NCBI GenBank assembly: GCA_002633005.1
Contig: NMRA01000196.1
Span: forward strand, 20,169-74,759
From: Phoronis australis
Taxonomy: Eukaryota; Phoronida; Phoronidae
DNA length: 54,591 nt
Reading direction: 5' to 3'
Positions 1 to 11,246 of the stretch are shown here, in pieces. Position 1 is the first letter of the stretch; each line of letters starts with the position of its first letter. A program made the position numbers and the translations under genes. A model generated the notes under the pieces. It saw nothing but the letters and a program-made list of their open reading frames with translations, searched no databases and was not told the origin of the DNA.

Positions 1-128
1 TAGGAGGTGCCGTCGGAAAATCATCGTCAACCGTCCTCTTTATAGTAAGCACATACATGCCAATTTTCAGTCATCCTTTGAGCGGTTTGGTTGATAGAGG
101 GGTGGACGCAAAAAAACAGTAAAAATGG

Positions 129-142
129 CCACTAGGTGGCGC
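129..142 (+). promoter_or_regulatory. CTCF-like motif in satellite monomer
   Basis: CCACTAGGTGGCGC matches all 14 positions of the vertebrate/insect CTCF core CCASYAGRKGGCRS. Function is inferred from the motif only. Confidence 0.4.
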
Positions 143-407
143 AAACTATGTCAAATCCATCCGAAAACGGAAGGATAGCATCAACTCACTAATATGTGCC
201 TACATATTAAATTTCATAAAAATCCGTTATGGACTTTTGAAGATACAAAGGTAAACGTAAAAAAATAGGGGGCACACCGGTAGTCGGATCTGTTCAAAAG
301 TCGTCTTTGTCTGTTGTTAACACCACATAAATATACCTACTAAATTTCATAAAGATCCTGCAAACGGTTTAGGAGATACAGCCACAGGCGAAAAATAAAC
401 AAAACTG

Positions 408-421
408 CCACTAGGAGGCGC
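408..421 (+). promoter_or_regulatory. CTCF-like motif in satellite monomer
   Basis: CCACTAGGAGGCGC matches 13 of 14 positions of CCASYAGRKGGCRS; the mismatch is A at the K position. It occupies the same place in its monomer as the sites at 129, 555 and 700. Confidence 0.35.
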
Positions 422-554
422 CACAGTGGTCGAACTCGTCGGAACATTATCATCAACCGTCCTCTTCATAATAAGCACAAACATGCTAATTTTTACAATC
501 ATCCTTTGAGCGGTTTGGTTGATAGAGGGGTGGACTCGAAAACAGTAAAAATGG

Positions 555-568
555 CCACTAGGTGGCGC
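555..568 (+). promoter_or_regulatory. CTCF-like motif in satellite monomer
   Basis: CCACTAGGTGGCGC is identical to the copy 426 bp upstream and matches the CTCF core at 14 of 14 positions. Confidence 0.4.
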
Positions 569-699
569 GAACTACGTCGAATCCAAGCGAAAACAGGAGG
601 ATCCCGTCATCTCACTAATAGGCGCCTACATACCAAATTTCATGAAAATCCGTTCAGGACTTTTGAAGATACAAAGGTAAGCGTAAAAAAATAAAATTG

Positions 700-713
700 C
701 CACTAGGGGGCAC
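700..713 (+). promoter_or_regulatory. CTCF-like motif in satellite monomer
   Basis: CCACTAGGGGGCAC matches CCASYAGRKGGCRS at all 14 positions. The matching monomer about 438 bp upstream (around 258-275) has a deletion that removed the CCACTA half. Confidence 0.4.
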
Positions 714-905
714 ACCGGTGGTCGGAATTCCCCAACACCATGTCACGGTGTCAAAGGTCAACTTTTCGCGGATTTTTTTTAATTTTCGCTTTTTAACGTA
801 ACTCAGACACAATAACATGATAATTGGAAGAAGATATATCCAACTAACAATATCTTGAAAATGTTATTACAATTTAACATACTTAGACCTTGCAATTTAC
901 ACTTT

Positions 906-989
906 AAGTCTATCGATAAACTTATTAAGTATATCGCTAGAGTTAATAAGTCTATCGATAGGGTTAGTAAGTCTATCGATTGAGTTAGC
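906..989 (+). repeat. 21-bp tandem repeat, four copies
   Basis: Copies start at 906, 927, 948 and 969. Each reads close to AAGTCTATCGATAGAGTTAAT, centred on an ATCGAT palindrome. The minus-strand open frame across it (803-991) with a repeating L-S-I-D-L pattern is a by-product of the repeat. Confidence 0.85.
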
Positions 990-1741
990 AACGGAAAAAA
1001 AAAAGTTGCCGTGCTGTCCTTTTACAGCCACCGTACAAACATATCACCTGGTACAAAACTGGTATTTATATGTCACTTTTGTGACAATTTTATTGGCTAA
1101 AATAGCGTACACCTGGGTAACTACAGAAGCCACATCGCTTCGAAGTAAGTTTCAATTTACACCGCAAGGAGGTTAAAATTCAATAAGTTATCGAATTGGA
1201 AGAACGAGAGGGACAGCCGGAGAAGCCAAATGAGAAACTTGAAATGAAAGCAAGTGGAGTAAAAGAGTAAGAAGCGCCAAAAAGATCAGAGTTAAACGAG
1301 TATCTTTCTGCGCGTTGAAATTAACTTATTCAATAATTGATCTATTAAAAAGGTTCACCTGATATTTTGAACGCACAAAGGCTAGTATTTGACATCGTGA
1401 GTACCACCCGGTGATTCCTCTTTTGAAGATTTCTATCAGAGGATATAATTCTTAGACAGATTATTTTATAATTCTTTGACAATGCGCATGGCTTTGGAAA
1501 TGCTGGCGCGCGAAATGCAATCTCCTGCAGCTAAATAAATAAGAAAACGTGCTGTTATGAAGTTGGCAGCCAGTTTAATGATGCTTTCTCACCAAGTGTA
1601 ACCTTTGCATTTACCACACTTGAAGGATCAGTTGGAGAAGGATTTTCGTTAACAGTATATGAAATGCTGACTTTCTTGCAAAGTGATGACTAAAGTGTAT
1701 TCAATCTGACATTCACTATCAATTAAGGTAGAAAATAAATC
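990..1741. other. No gene recognised
   Basis: I see AT-rich sequence with short interrupted frames on both strands, and no splice-supported exon or known repeat. Confidence 0.5.
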
Positions 1742-3147
1742 TGAAACTAAATAAGGCGATCCAGATCCTCCCAATGATACTATTGTTTCACGAAATGTAG
1801 AATATAAATAGGTAAATAAAACAACAAGAATGGATCAACTGAAATTATCGGATGTAATAACTTCCTTTGTCAACAGAAACAGAAATAAAGTAAAATCAAA
1901 CACTATATGACAATTGACATATAAGATATGATGTAATGAATATGATACATTTTTGCGAAAATTTCAGTTGATCCATTCCACAGGCGCTTGGGTTTATCGC
2001 AAATGACGTCACTCAAAAATATATATATATCTAAGAAAACATAAAGGTTGGACACTGAAACTTTGCCAAGCCGAGGCTCCCAACTTCAACTGTCCAAAAT
2101 CCAAATAAAATCTGCGTGCACCTCCCTCAGTCTGGTGTTGCATAAACCTTCGAAGCCTTATCTTTCCTAGATCCCATTACTGTAACTGTCTTCGTGAGTG
2201 GTGAATTGGCGATGGAATTTCCAAAACAATCTCAAAACTCTGAATTCAAGGACCTGAAATAATAAACATGGCGGATTTCTGTTGTGCTTCAACTTGTACG
2301 CCTGACGTAGGTGAAACTTCGAGTTTGAGCAAGCAACCTATATTTCAAATTCAATAACTCTAATCCAAAACTCAACTAATTGAGAATGTTAAAGTTAGTA
2401 TTTTAATGATTATTTGTAACTTTATTCCACTGACGGCTCATTTTAGCCCTTAACTTAGAATTTTATTACATAAGTTGGCGTATCTTGTTTCTCATCTTGA
2501 CATCACGCACTTTTTTGATTGAAGCACAACACACACTCGGCCAGGAAACGCAGTCCGTGCAAGTATTACAATGCGCGTGGCCGACGAGTTAACTCAATGG
2601 TTTTGGCCAAAAGTAAAACCTTCATAAGAAATCACAGTACACAAAAAACTTCGCATATCAATACAGTATCAGGATAATTTATATTTGACACAAATATGTG
2701 AGTAATTACATTTATTTGGCAATAAAGTGCTCTCTGCTTCACATGATCAAGTAGTCGATGGATTGACGGCGAAAGTCGCGCGAAATTAGACTTTCGGATT
2801 TAGCTCGGGAGCGTCCGTCAAAAACCCGGATGTGCAAAGACCGTCTGCCATGACATCACGGAATCACTTCCTTGAATTTGTGATTTTGGCATTCTTTTGG
2901 CATTTTTGTCGCCAAATAACCACTTGAAGGAAATTTGAAGAGATCGAATGAAAGAAAGTATTCTAAGAGTTGTTCGATGCTAGTTTCGTGGAGTTCCATG
3001 CGCATTTGAGTAGAAAATTCTGAGCAAACAGATTTCGAGTGTCCAACCTTTATGTTTTCTTATATGTATTATTGAGTGACGTCATTTGTGATAAACCCAA
3101 GCGCCTGTGATCCATTCTTGTTGTTTTATTTACCTATTTATATTCTA
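1742..3147. repeat. Dispersed hairpin repeat, interrupted by a transposon
   Basis: A perfect 49-bp inverted repeat is formed by 1798-1846 with 1960-1978 plus 3118-3147; the right arm is split exactly where the element at 1979-3109 sits. The loop is 1847-1959. The 56 bp before the left arm (GAAACTAAATAAGGCGATCC onward) also belongs to the family, because a related copy lies at about 41907-42075, next to an exon of the carboxypeptidase gene. The arms could be the TIRs of a small nonautonomous element. Confidence 0.8.
1979..3109. mobile_element. Nonautonomous DNA transposon with 8-bp target duplication (hAT- or P-like)
   Basis: The element begins CACAGGCGCTTGGG and ends with its inverse CCCAAGCGCCTGTG. 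Terminal inverted repeats of about 71-78 bp pair 1979-2056 with 3039-3109 and include a TGACGTCA-type word. The direct duplication ATCCATTC flanks it at 1971-1978 and 3110-3117. An 8-bp duplication with ends starting CA is usual for hAT and P superfamilies. At 1131 bp it is too short for a full transposase. An ATG at 2268 begins a short frame reading MADFCCASTC, which looks like the start of a THAP domain (found in P-type transposases), but it stops soon and support is weak. Confidence 0.8.
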
Positions 3148-3720
3148 TCAATTAAGAAAATGCAGATTGGACAAAAGCAAGAAAGTACCCCGTTTAGGGC
3201 ATCTGTATATAGAAGGGATCCGAGCCCCAGCTCGTTCGATGAAAAATTGTCCATTTCCTTTATAGGCTCTATCGTATATATTAATATATATAATGATGAT
3301 GTCAGCTTTTGCAACAAATTTTGCATGGAATAAATTGAAATGCTTAGCTTATCCCATCAAACGTCGAGGCCATGTGGATAGATGCTGTCATTTTGGCGAT
3401 CATCTCCATCGCATCCATCGCATCTCCCGTTCATTGTATTCAAATCACGTTCTAAATCGTCGAGTGTTTACACTTCGAACTATGAACTAATTTTGTGAGA
3501 CGCTCGTTGATTGGCTAAAGTTTTCACTTGGGCGTCAACGTGGAACAATAGGGAAACTAAACCAATGTTGACTTAAGTAAAGCAAAGTTTTGCTTTTAAA
3601 TGTAGACATGGCCGGATAAAATCTGCTCGTTTTCAACGGATGACCAATTTGTATATCAGTAATTTCCACAAACACGACGACTTGCCCATTCTTGAGGCAG
3701 CTCCGAAACGAACTCGGAAT
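3148..3720. other. No gene recognised
   Basis: There are only short overlapping frames (for example 3293-3490). Between 3360 and 3430 a few CATCGCATC-like words repeat, but no clear array forms. Confidence 0.45.
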
Positions 3721-3721
3721 T

Positions 3722-3786
3722 CCACACACACACGCACTTGCGCGCGCGCACTCGCACATGCACACGCACATACACACACACACACA
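3722..3786. repeat. (CA)n/(CG) microsatellite
   Basis: An imperfect dinucleotide run of CA with CG-rich interruptions. It explains the Cys/Val- and Thr/His-rich open frames on both strands at 3535-3900, which I do not regard as genes. Confidence 0.9.
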
Positions 3787-4207
3787 TTCTCCACACAAAA
3801 AAGAAACAACCAAATAATAAGGTATTCTCAGAACGTGACGGAACGTGACGTACTTGATCTCGCTCAGCGCGTCCCTACTCGCACGGAAGTGCATCGCTAG
3901 TGTTGCACATCATCGAAAACGAGACTCCTTGCTTAGGAAGTCACAATGGCGTTTTCAGTCTGGTGTAAAGACTTGTCTTTGTTAGTGTGAAATAGCACAC
4001 CAAGACTTCAATTGAGAAAGGTTACAAGTTTTTCTTTGAGCTCATGAGAAAGATGTCGAAGGTGAATCGCTAGATGCCGCCTCGGACCATGCAACATTAA
4101 TGGCGGGGGCCAATGTGGTTAGTCTTCTTATCTATTCTTTTTTGTCTATAACCAGTGTTACAATAAACTAATCCACGTTGCTTGTCCCGCTGTTCTCTTC
4201 TTAATTC
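3787..4207. other. No gene recognised
   Basis: Between the microsatellite and the retrotransposon relic. The upstream part of the reverse transcriptase could not be identified here, so the relic appears 5'-truncated at about 4208. Confidence 0.45.
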
Positions 4208-5920
4208 ATGCTTAAGGAGTATGCAGACATTGTGCATGTAAACGCTGTTCACGGTATCGTGGTGCCTGCAATTACAGCATTTATGGATGAATTGACAATA
4301 ACTACGGTGACGCATGTGCAAGCTCGGTGGGTTTTGGCAGCACTAGATGAAGTTGCAACGTGGGCTCGTATGAAGTTTAAACCCAGAAAATCGAGACTTC
4401 TGATATTGAGAGGTGGGAAAGTGGTCAACAGATTTACCTTGACCATTAAAGGCGAAGAAATTCCATCAATTGTTAACAACCCCATCAAGTGCCTAGGTAA
4501 ATGGTACGATGATCTCCTGTGCGACAAGAACAACATCAAGCAGATGGAGACCCAGGTGACGGAGTGGTTGAAGAGAATAGAGAAAAGCGGTCTTCCTGGC
4601 AAGTACAAGGCATGGATTTACCACCACGGGCTGTTACCTCGAGCAGCATGGGGTGTTATGCTGTATGACATCCCGATATCGGCAGTAGAGTGCCTGGGGA
4701 GAATAGTAAGCAAGTGGCTAAGGAAGTGGTTGGAAGTCCCAAGAAGCTTCACACAGGTTGGTCTTTATAGCAGAACAGCAGAGCTACAGCTACCTCTAGG
4801 GTCAATCACAGAGGAGTTTAAAGTTTAAAGTAGGGCAGGCTGGTTCTCACATTACGTGACTCTAGAGACCCAAAGGTGAGGGATGCTGGTGTCATGGCGA
4901 GATCAGGGAGACGTTGGTCAGCAGACACATCTCTGAGTCAGGCGGAGAGTTTGTTACAGATCAGAGATATAATTGGTAGCACCTGCGTAGGACGCCAGGG
5001 GTTGGGGACATCCCAGTTCCAACATTGGGAGAAGGCGAGTGAGAGGCAGCGGAGGGAGATGGTCCAAGCTGAGGTGAGAGCAGCAGAGGAGGATGCCCGT
5101 ACAGCCAAGGCAGTCCAACTAAGCCAGCAGGGAGCATACACCAGGTGGAAGAGAGGAAGATATCGTGGGCAGACGTGTGGAGTATGTAGCCATTGTGTGT
5201 CCAGTTTTTACTTCGCTCGGTTTACGACGTGTTACCATCGCCTGCAGACCTTCTTCGCTGGGGCCTAGTGGATGACCCAGCCTGCCAGATGTGTGGAGGA
5301 AGAGGTACATTGGCCCACATCTTATCAGGGTGCAAGATGGCACTGCAGCAGGGCCGATACGGATGGCGTCACGACCAAGTACTGAAGACCCTTGCAGATA
5401 TCATAGATGGTGAGCGTAAGACAAGAGCAACTCAGCCTAGGGCAAACAGACAGCACATACAATTCGTCAGCCAGGGAAGGTGAGATACGGAAGAAGTCAC
5501 GTCAGCAGCCTTGCATCCTGTAAGGAGTAAGCTGGGAAATGAGAGTAGATCTGGGAAGAAAGCTTGTGTTCCCGAGTATTGTGGAAACATCACTGCGGCC
5601 TGGCATCATTCTGTGGGCGGATATTCATCAATTTATAGTGATTATAGAGCTTACGGTGCCTTGGGAGGAAGGGGCCCATGACAGGAAGTTATCTACGTAT
5701 AGCGAGTTGGCGGAGACATGCAGAGCTCGAGGCTGACGAACTTGGTTGTTTCCTGTAAAGGTGGGATGTAGAGGATTCCCTGCAAGATCTGTATGGTGGT
5801 TGCTGGAGAAGCTTGGTGTGCGAGGGGGAAGGAAGAAAGCTGCGGTGAAAAGACTGGGCGAGACAGCTGAGAGGACATCTTGTTCGCTGTGATATCGTCG
5901 GAATGAAGGAAGTTGGAGGC
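4208..5920 (+). pseudogene. Non-LTR retrotransposon ORF relic: RT, zinc knuckle, restriction-like endonuclease
   Basis: Frame 4208-4828 carries the C-terminal part of a reverse transcriptase: FMDELTIT at the catalytic F/Y-x-D-D box, followed by the thumb-like stretch with WARMKFKPRKS. Frame 4876-5268 continues it with a charged linker, and 5193-5483 holds a C-x2-C...H-x4-C zinc knuckle (CQMC, HILSGC). Frame 5539-5736 holds RPGIILW followed 15 residues after the G by E in ELTVPWEE, the PD-(D/E)xK endonuclease region, continuing out of frame at 5761-5920 (GCRGFPARSVW). Decay is clear: the second catalytic Asp of the RT is Glu, the endonuclease PD is PG, there are at least three frame changes, a stop near 4826 and one near 5878. 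The domain order fits R2/NeSL-type elements with a C-terminal endonuclease. No 5' part, poly(A) tail or target duplication was found. Confidence 0.85.
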
Positions 5921-8179
5921 CTCAGGGGTGCACAGTGGGTTGGCCGCCACTGTGGACCCACCAGTGGAGACCGTTATGGTTTAGGGTCGAAACGAGTCAA
6001 GGAAGCTGGATGCCATCGGACGACATCAAGCTAAGCCTCCATCTAGTTAGTGTACGGCGAGTAGAAGAGAATCCTGGTTTAGCCGTTACGAAGAAGGGGC
6101 GACAAGACGTCAGACTGCAAAGAAGCCTGAAAACTATTGAGGCAGATAACATCACTGTAAGTACAAACATTCAGGCACGAAAGTTTGGTACTACCACCTT
6201 GTGGTGTGTAAGGAAGTCTCTGGTTAGCCCTGTTTTCCGGTAGGATGTTTAGGCTGACAAACATAAATGTCTTCAAGCGTGTCGTCCATTTAAGTCGACT
6301 ATTACAAGCCCTTTTAAATCTGTAAGTTGTTTAATGTTTTACGAATATTCTGTCCAGATGTTAGATCAGTAGGTTATATAGGCTCTTCAGTCTCAGGTGC
6401 ATAGCCTGACTAAAACGCGGACGTTTGTAAATTGTGTTTTTTTATGTAAAATGAAACATAACCATGACACGCAATTGGGCGATTCGACGCGCTGTCGCTG
6501 CTGTACTAGTGGTGGTCGCTGTCTGCATGTAAACAGCTGGCAAAAAGACGGAATTGCAATCAAAATACGTCTTATTAATGCTATTTTCCCGGGTGCAAAC
6601 CTTCGGCAAGTGGTCACAAATTCCCAAAAGACCTAAGGTTACTACAGATGTGGAGAATTGCGGTCAAAAGGGTCAACCAAGTGGCAAAAAGTGTGTGCTC
6701 TATGCATTTCGATTGAGATACTTCATAATCACGTTACTTGGTAAGTTTTAGCAATTACTTTCTATCGACATCTCTCAGTGATGATATCCGCACCAGTTAC
6801 CCCACTGAATAACGGGTTTGCTCAAAGGAAATAAGTGTGTTCCTTAAGAAACTCAACCGGAACCTGAATGGTAGGCTAGCAACTCATATTCACATATTGT
6901 CCTTTGCGGGAGTGCTGCCGTGCCGCTCAAAACTATGCTATGTCCAACAAAATTCTCAAAATGAGTGAGTTTCCTTACTTTATAGCGGACCCCACCCCCA
7001 GGACTACCAGATTAGTTACCGAATTAACATGGATGAGCTATTCAGTAAATTCGTAACATTGAATTGGAATAAATATTGACATCTAAAATGAATTTTATTT
7101 GTTGAGATCAGAAGCACATTTTAGGTGTCATGAAAAATACACATTCTTATATCACTTTTAGACTGTTTCATATATTGTAATTCAGATCTTAAATAAGGCT
7201 TGGGTACAAAGATTATTAGTTTCTATATATAATCATGAATACGAAATATCAAGTAAGTTTTGCCTTACAAAAGTAGTTTTGTATTGTGTTTTCTTTTATA
7301 ATTTGCTAATATTTCTCCGGCTATTCTGTTCCAGGTGAGAGAAAATGACTGAAACCAGCCGCTTTACCGACTATTTCATGTTTCGTCGAAGTGAAAAGTA
7401 GTTCTTGAGCAATAACCTGAAAGAATTGAACCTCTCAATTCAGAAAGTCAGCCCTTCATATCCCTATGTGAAAATTGCAATTACTATTAAAAAATAATGA
7501 TGTTTCTTTGTATGTATGTAGTTGTTCACACTGCCATTTTGTTTTTAAATACCATGATTATTTTTTATTCTCGAATCCTGTGCATAGCAGATTCTTATCC
7601 AGCTACATGTAGCTACGATTGAAAACATACTTTGCTTGCATGTAGAACTTTTGTTATCGACAAGTTAACACAATTGTTCAAAGTCTTTCTTAAGAAAGCT
7701 CTAAAATAGTTACACGCATAAACAAATCAAATGCAAACAAAGGGAACAATTCATTTTGATCGCCGGACAATTCTATTGGTAAACAGGAAAATGACAATTC
7801 GAAAGTGTAACCACCTGTAATCATTTCAGCCTATAAAGAAGCAGCACAACTGCACTTTATGGGGCTTTAAAACTGAAGAAATATTATGGTTTGAATAATT
7901 AGTTACAAACTTGCCTGTTGATGAAAAATTTATTTGACCATCAAAGTGTAACATTAACGCGCTTTTTACCGACAACAAGACAATCGATACAGTCATTGAA
8001 TGTCATTTCCGCAAAATGTGTACCAAATTGAAAAGTTTTTACCATTATTACAAACCCTTTCTTCTGACAGGAAAAGTTAATATCACTCAGTGAGAACGGA
8101 CAGGTATTTATACCAGATGCTTTTGGGTTTTCATTTCAATGGGATCTAGTTTAAAACCCTGTAGATCAAAGGGCTTGAA
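5921..8179. other. No gene recognised
   Basis: 5921-6060 may be the 3' UTR of the retrotransposon relic. Several short frames (for example 6397-6636) have no recognisable domain, and no splice-supported exon was found. From 6760 on the sequence is AT-rich and closed in all frames. Confidence 0.4.
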
Positions 8180-8500
8180 AAAGATTCAGTTGCGGCACTG
8201 GCAATCCATCATGTAACCTCATTCAGCCTCAATAACATCCACAATTAGATTCTTGAAGGTAAACACAGCAGCATATCACTTGACTCGCTTTGTTCCCCAA
8301 ATCTGACCCTGAACTAGACCAGAGTGTCCCTAGGTCTTCTTTAGCTTCAGTCCCTCATGTTTCTTCCAGGAAATGAACTAAGCTATTGTTGTAGGCACAT
8401 GACAGGGCATCCTCACCAACGAGGCTGGCTGGGGTAGCAGTCAGATATAGTTCCTCTTCACCCACAAACAAACCACTGGCACATTTTCTTTTGGTAACTT
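8180..8500 (-). other. Possible coding relic, unidentified
   Basis: On the minus strand a stretch of about 37 codons (8480 down to about 8362) reads EELYLTATPASLVGEDALSC and onward before a stop, with further short coding-like pieces downstream. The composition is protein-like, but I do not recognise the family and there is no start or splice support. It may be a decayed mobile-element gene. Confidence 0.25.
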
Positions 8501-10860
8501 AGTACTGTGATTCACATTTCTCCAGGGCCACTTGCTTGTACATTGTGCCATGCAGCACTGCTGGTGTGTGGGCATGCTGTGGGAAGAGAAGGGGGGCAAA
8601 GCTCGTCTATTTGGCGGCTTGAAGTCGCCTTACAGATGTCACTGAACTTGGTACAAATATTGAAACATAAATAATTAAGCACTTCAGGCTGGGTAAAAAA
8701 ATTGCCCCTGTTTATCAAAAATGTGATATGGTAACTGCTCTACAGTTTCACATAAAGTTAAATAATTGCTATTTCCAGAAAGCAAGGTTGTATATACTTA
8801 GTATTGTATCAAAATGTGTCTTTAATTTTCATTCCTAGCCATAACAGTTCCTTAATCGCATCACTTTGTCTGCAAAATATGCAATTTATTTGAGACAACT
8901 TCACATTCTTGTTACCCATTTTCAAGCTTTTTAATTTTGATACTTTCAGAAATTTTAAACACTGATTACAGATTAATGGGTCTGTCAAGCACACTTCTGG
9001 TCTAAGGCTGAGGGAACCGTTTCTCAGATTTTTTTATTTTCCTTCTAATAGAAGATTTGAAGACTTGGGTCATTTAAAAATGATGTATAATCTTTTTTGT
9101 TTAAGAGTAATTAAAATCGTAAGGCACCATTGCTTGCGTATTGGCAGCAAGAATAATACAAAATGTATGTTCAAATACGACCCCACTCGTATATTCACAG
9201 CAACAAATCAAATTTTCAGAAAAAAATGTCAGTCATATGAATTTATTTAACGACTTGCAACATTTCAAGGTATGAGTTAATACTGTCCAGACATTGAGAA
9301 TTCAGAAAATGCATATTTTATGGGTTTACAATGGATAGCAAAACAGTTTTATGACACTCGAAAGAACTTCATGAAGGTTAAGAATTATCTCACCATGCTC
9401 TTTCCCCGACACTTCTGTTATTGCCACACGTTCAGTTTCACCAAACTTCAACCCCCTATGCCCGCTAAGGACCTGAATAAGTAAATTAACAAAACAACTC
9501 ATATACATTTCTTTAAAAATAGTTGACCCTTTTCAAAGGCTTTGTTCATTGTCTCCGATATAGAAAGCAGGCTTTGACAACAAATCTGCACTGTATGGGA
9601 AGATCTTGCTGGTTAGTTGCAGTCAACTGCTTAAAATCAATTTTTGTCCATACAGGTGCATGTACGGTTGCAGCAGAAGCGATGCGTTGATCTCCTCTGC
9701 ACGGTGCTAGCCCTCAAACCTAAAAACCAAAGATCAGGTGAAAACAGACATGACATATTTACATGTCATCGTTTAATAGATTTCCGGACGACATCGGATA
9801 TGAGTAAACAAATAGTCTAATGGATATTTGTCACGAACCCTTTGGGCTTGGATTGTAATCTTATCTCACTAACCAATATCGAGCTGACAGCATAAACATT
9901 CAGCACTGATTGACGTAACTGTCTCTGATAAACCTGTTAAAAATCATTCCAAAAATTAGTAATACTGCTTTGATGTACCAAAAGATCCCCAGCGCTACGT
10001 CAAGTATCGTAACACACATCACAATAAACAACGTCAACGATTAACCCGACTGGCGACTGCCGCGAAGTCGACATCGGCCAGTACCTCAGTTAACAGGCAT
10101 CAGTATTGTAAACATGTAATAATCGTTGAAATAATCACAAACCTTACGTTTCTATCAGGTCATGCTTACTTCCTCTCGGAGAAGCACCCTTTTCAAGCAA
10201 TCTTACATTCAGTTGGCACGGCTGTAAGCCATTTCACTATATATTTAAAGAGCGAAATCGAGGCTGCTTAATATATCACCACTAGTACACGTGCGCCCTC
10301 TAGTAATGCTAAGATTGTCAAATAGCCCTATTATTACCTTCATCTCGTATTACAGTTACGTATGTGTCAGTGAAGAAGGCGTAGAACCGCGAGCCGCCGT
10401 TCTGCATCCGGAATATGTTCAATTAACAACAAGTATTTAAAGGTTTGGCGAACAGTTTGCACTGAATTATCTGTTTTGTAGCACATGCATGTACATGATC
10501 GGACGAGTAGGCCTACATCACAGTTTAGTGCAGACATCGTGGTTGTTAAAGGATAAACCAAGAGTTGGAAACAAACAACTCATCTGTTACATTTTCGAGT
10601 AAGGTAAGTTTTATTTATTTCATCTGATTTATTTCTTAATTATTTGCGGCAAAACAAAACAGTGACATATATTTCACAGGCCACAGAACACTAAATTGCC
10701 AATGCGCACAACACACACATCAAAAACTCCTAGGCTAGATTGTGCCTGTGTGTGGTTCAGAATACTTCAGGTTTCGTAGTAAGGGGTCTTTGATGACTGA
10801 GCTATGAATGCCTTGTGCGTGGTAAAGGTTTATACGGCGGGAGCAACAGGGCCAACTGAA
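8501..10860. other. No gene recognised
   Basis: AT-rich sequence with short frames. A GTAGGCCTAC word sits near 10508-10517. No domain, exon or clear repeat was seen. Confidence 0.4.
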
Positions 10861-10865
10861 AAACA

Positions 10866-10966
10866 AAATATCGTTGATTTTCTCGTTATAACGACTTATC
10901 TATCTCGTGATACCGAGTAAGCTTTCTCGTTACAACGCTTTTTGCTGTCTCGTTGTATCGAAATAC
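10866..10966. repeat. TCTCGTTAyAACGA palindromic words
   Basis: Four close variants of TCTCGTTATAACGA occur in about 100 bp (TCTCGTTATAACGAC, TCTCGTGATACCGAG, TCTCGTTACAACG, TCTCGTTGTATCGA), and a related word CTATCTCGTGGTAACGA is near 11450. The pattern suggests a small palindromic element abutting, or forming the 5' edge of, the ubiquitin-protease fragment. Confidence 0.5.
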
Positions 10967-11116
10967 ATTGAACACCATGGAAGAAACACGACGGGTGGTC
11001 ATTACACATGCTGTGTTAAATCGTCAGCATGGGAATGGATAAATTTTGACGACTCTACAGTCACAAATACATCCAAGCCTCCCCTGGATGCCTACATTGC
11101 AATATATGAATTATAA
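10907..11116 (+). pseudogene. Ubiquitin-specific protease (USP) C-terminal fragment
   Basis: The frame contains KYIEHHGRNTTGGHY followed by WINFDDSTVT and ends AYIAIYEL-stop. This matches the His-box end of the C19 deubiquitinase fold: the catalytic His in GGHY, the third triad residue in the FDDS turn, and the closing A-Y-x-x-x-Y-E strand at the C-terminus. The Cys box (N-terminal half of the catalytic domain) is not seen upstream, where palindromic repeat words begin at once. It is either the last exon of a USP gene whose other exons I cannot see, or a retroposed or element-captured fragment; the lack of a clear splice acceptor favours a fragment. The first in-frame codon is GTG, so no ATG start is claimed. 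Confidence 0.55.
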
Positions 11117-11246
11117 ACCAACAAAGGAAATCAACATAAAAAATATGGCGCAATTTCAACATCAACGTCGCATATCACATCTGACGCAGCCAAGTCAAGT
11201 TATTTTTGAAATTCATCCTGGTACGGGAATTGGGGATAGTTAGGCC

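Larger units (their letters stand above)
1..720 (+). repeat. Tandem satellite with higher-order unit of about 428 bp
   Basis: The stretch around 71-280 recurs around 499-715 with an offset of about 426-438 bp (for example the CATCCTTTGAGCGGTTTGG word and the AGATACAAAGGTAA word). Within the unit, shorter monomers of about 140 bp share the order AAATTTCATAAA..ATCC, GATACA, a run of A/T, then a CCACTAGG-GGC word. About 1.7 higher-order copies are visible and the array runs off the left edge. One monomer boundary near 255-270 has lost about 12 bp. No coding potential is convincing here; the short open frame at 506-694 is just repeat sequence. Confidence 0.85.

Noticed and set aside
3535-3900. 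Overlapping open frames on both strands (119 and 86 residues)
   Set aside because: They run through a (CA)n microsatellite and have low-complexity composition.
6397-6751. Possible small coding exon
   Set aside because: Several overlapping frames on both strands but no recognisable domain or consistent splice sites.
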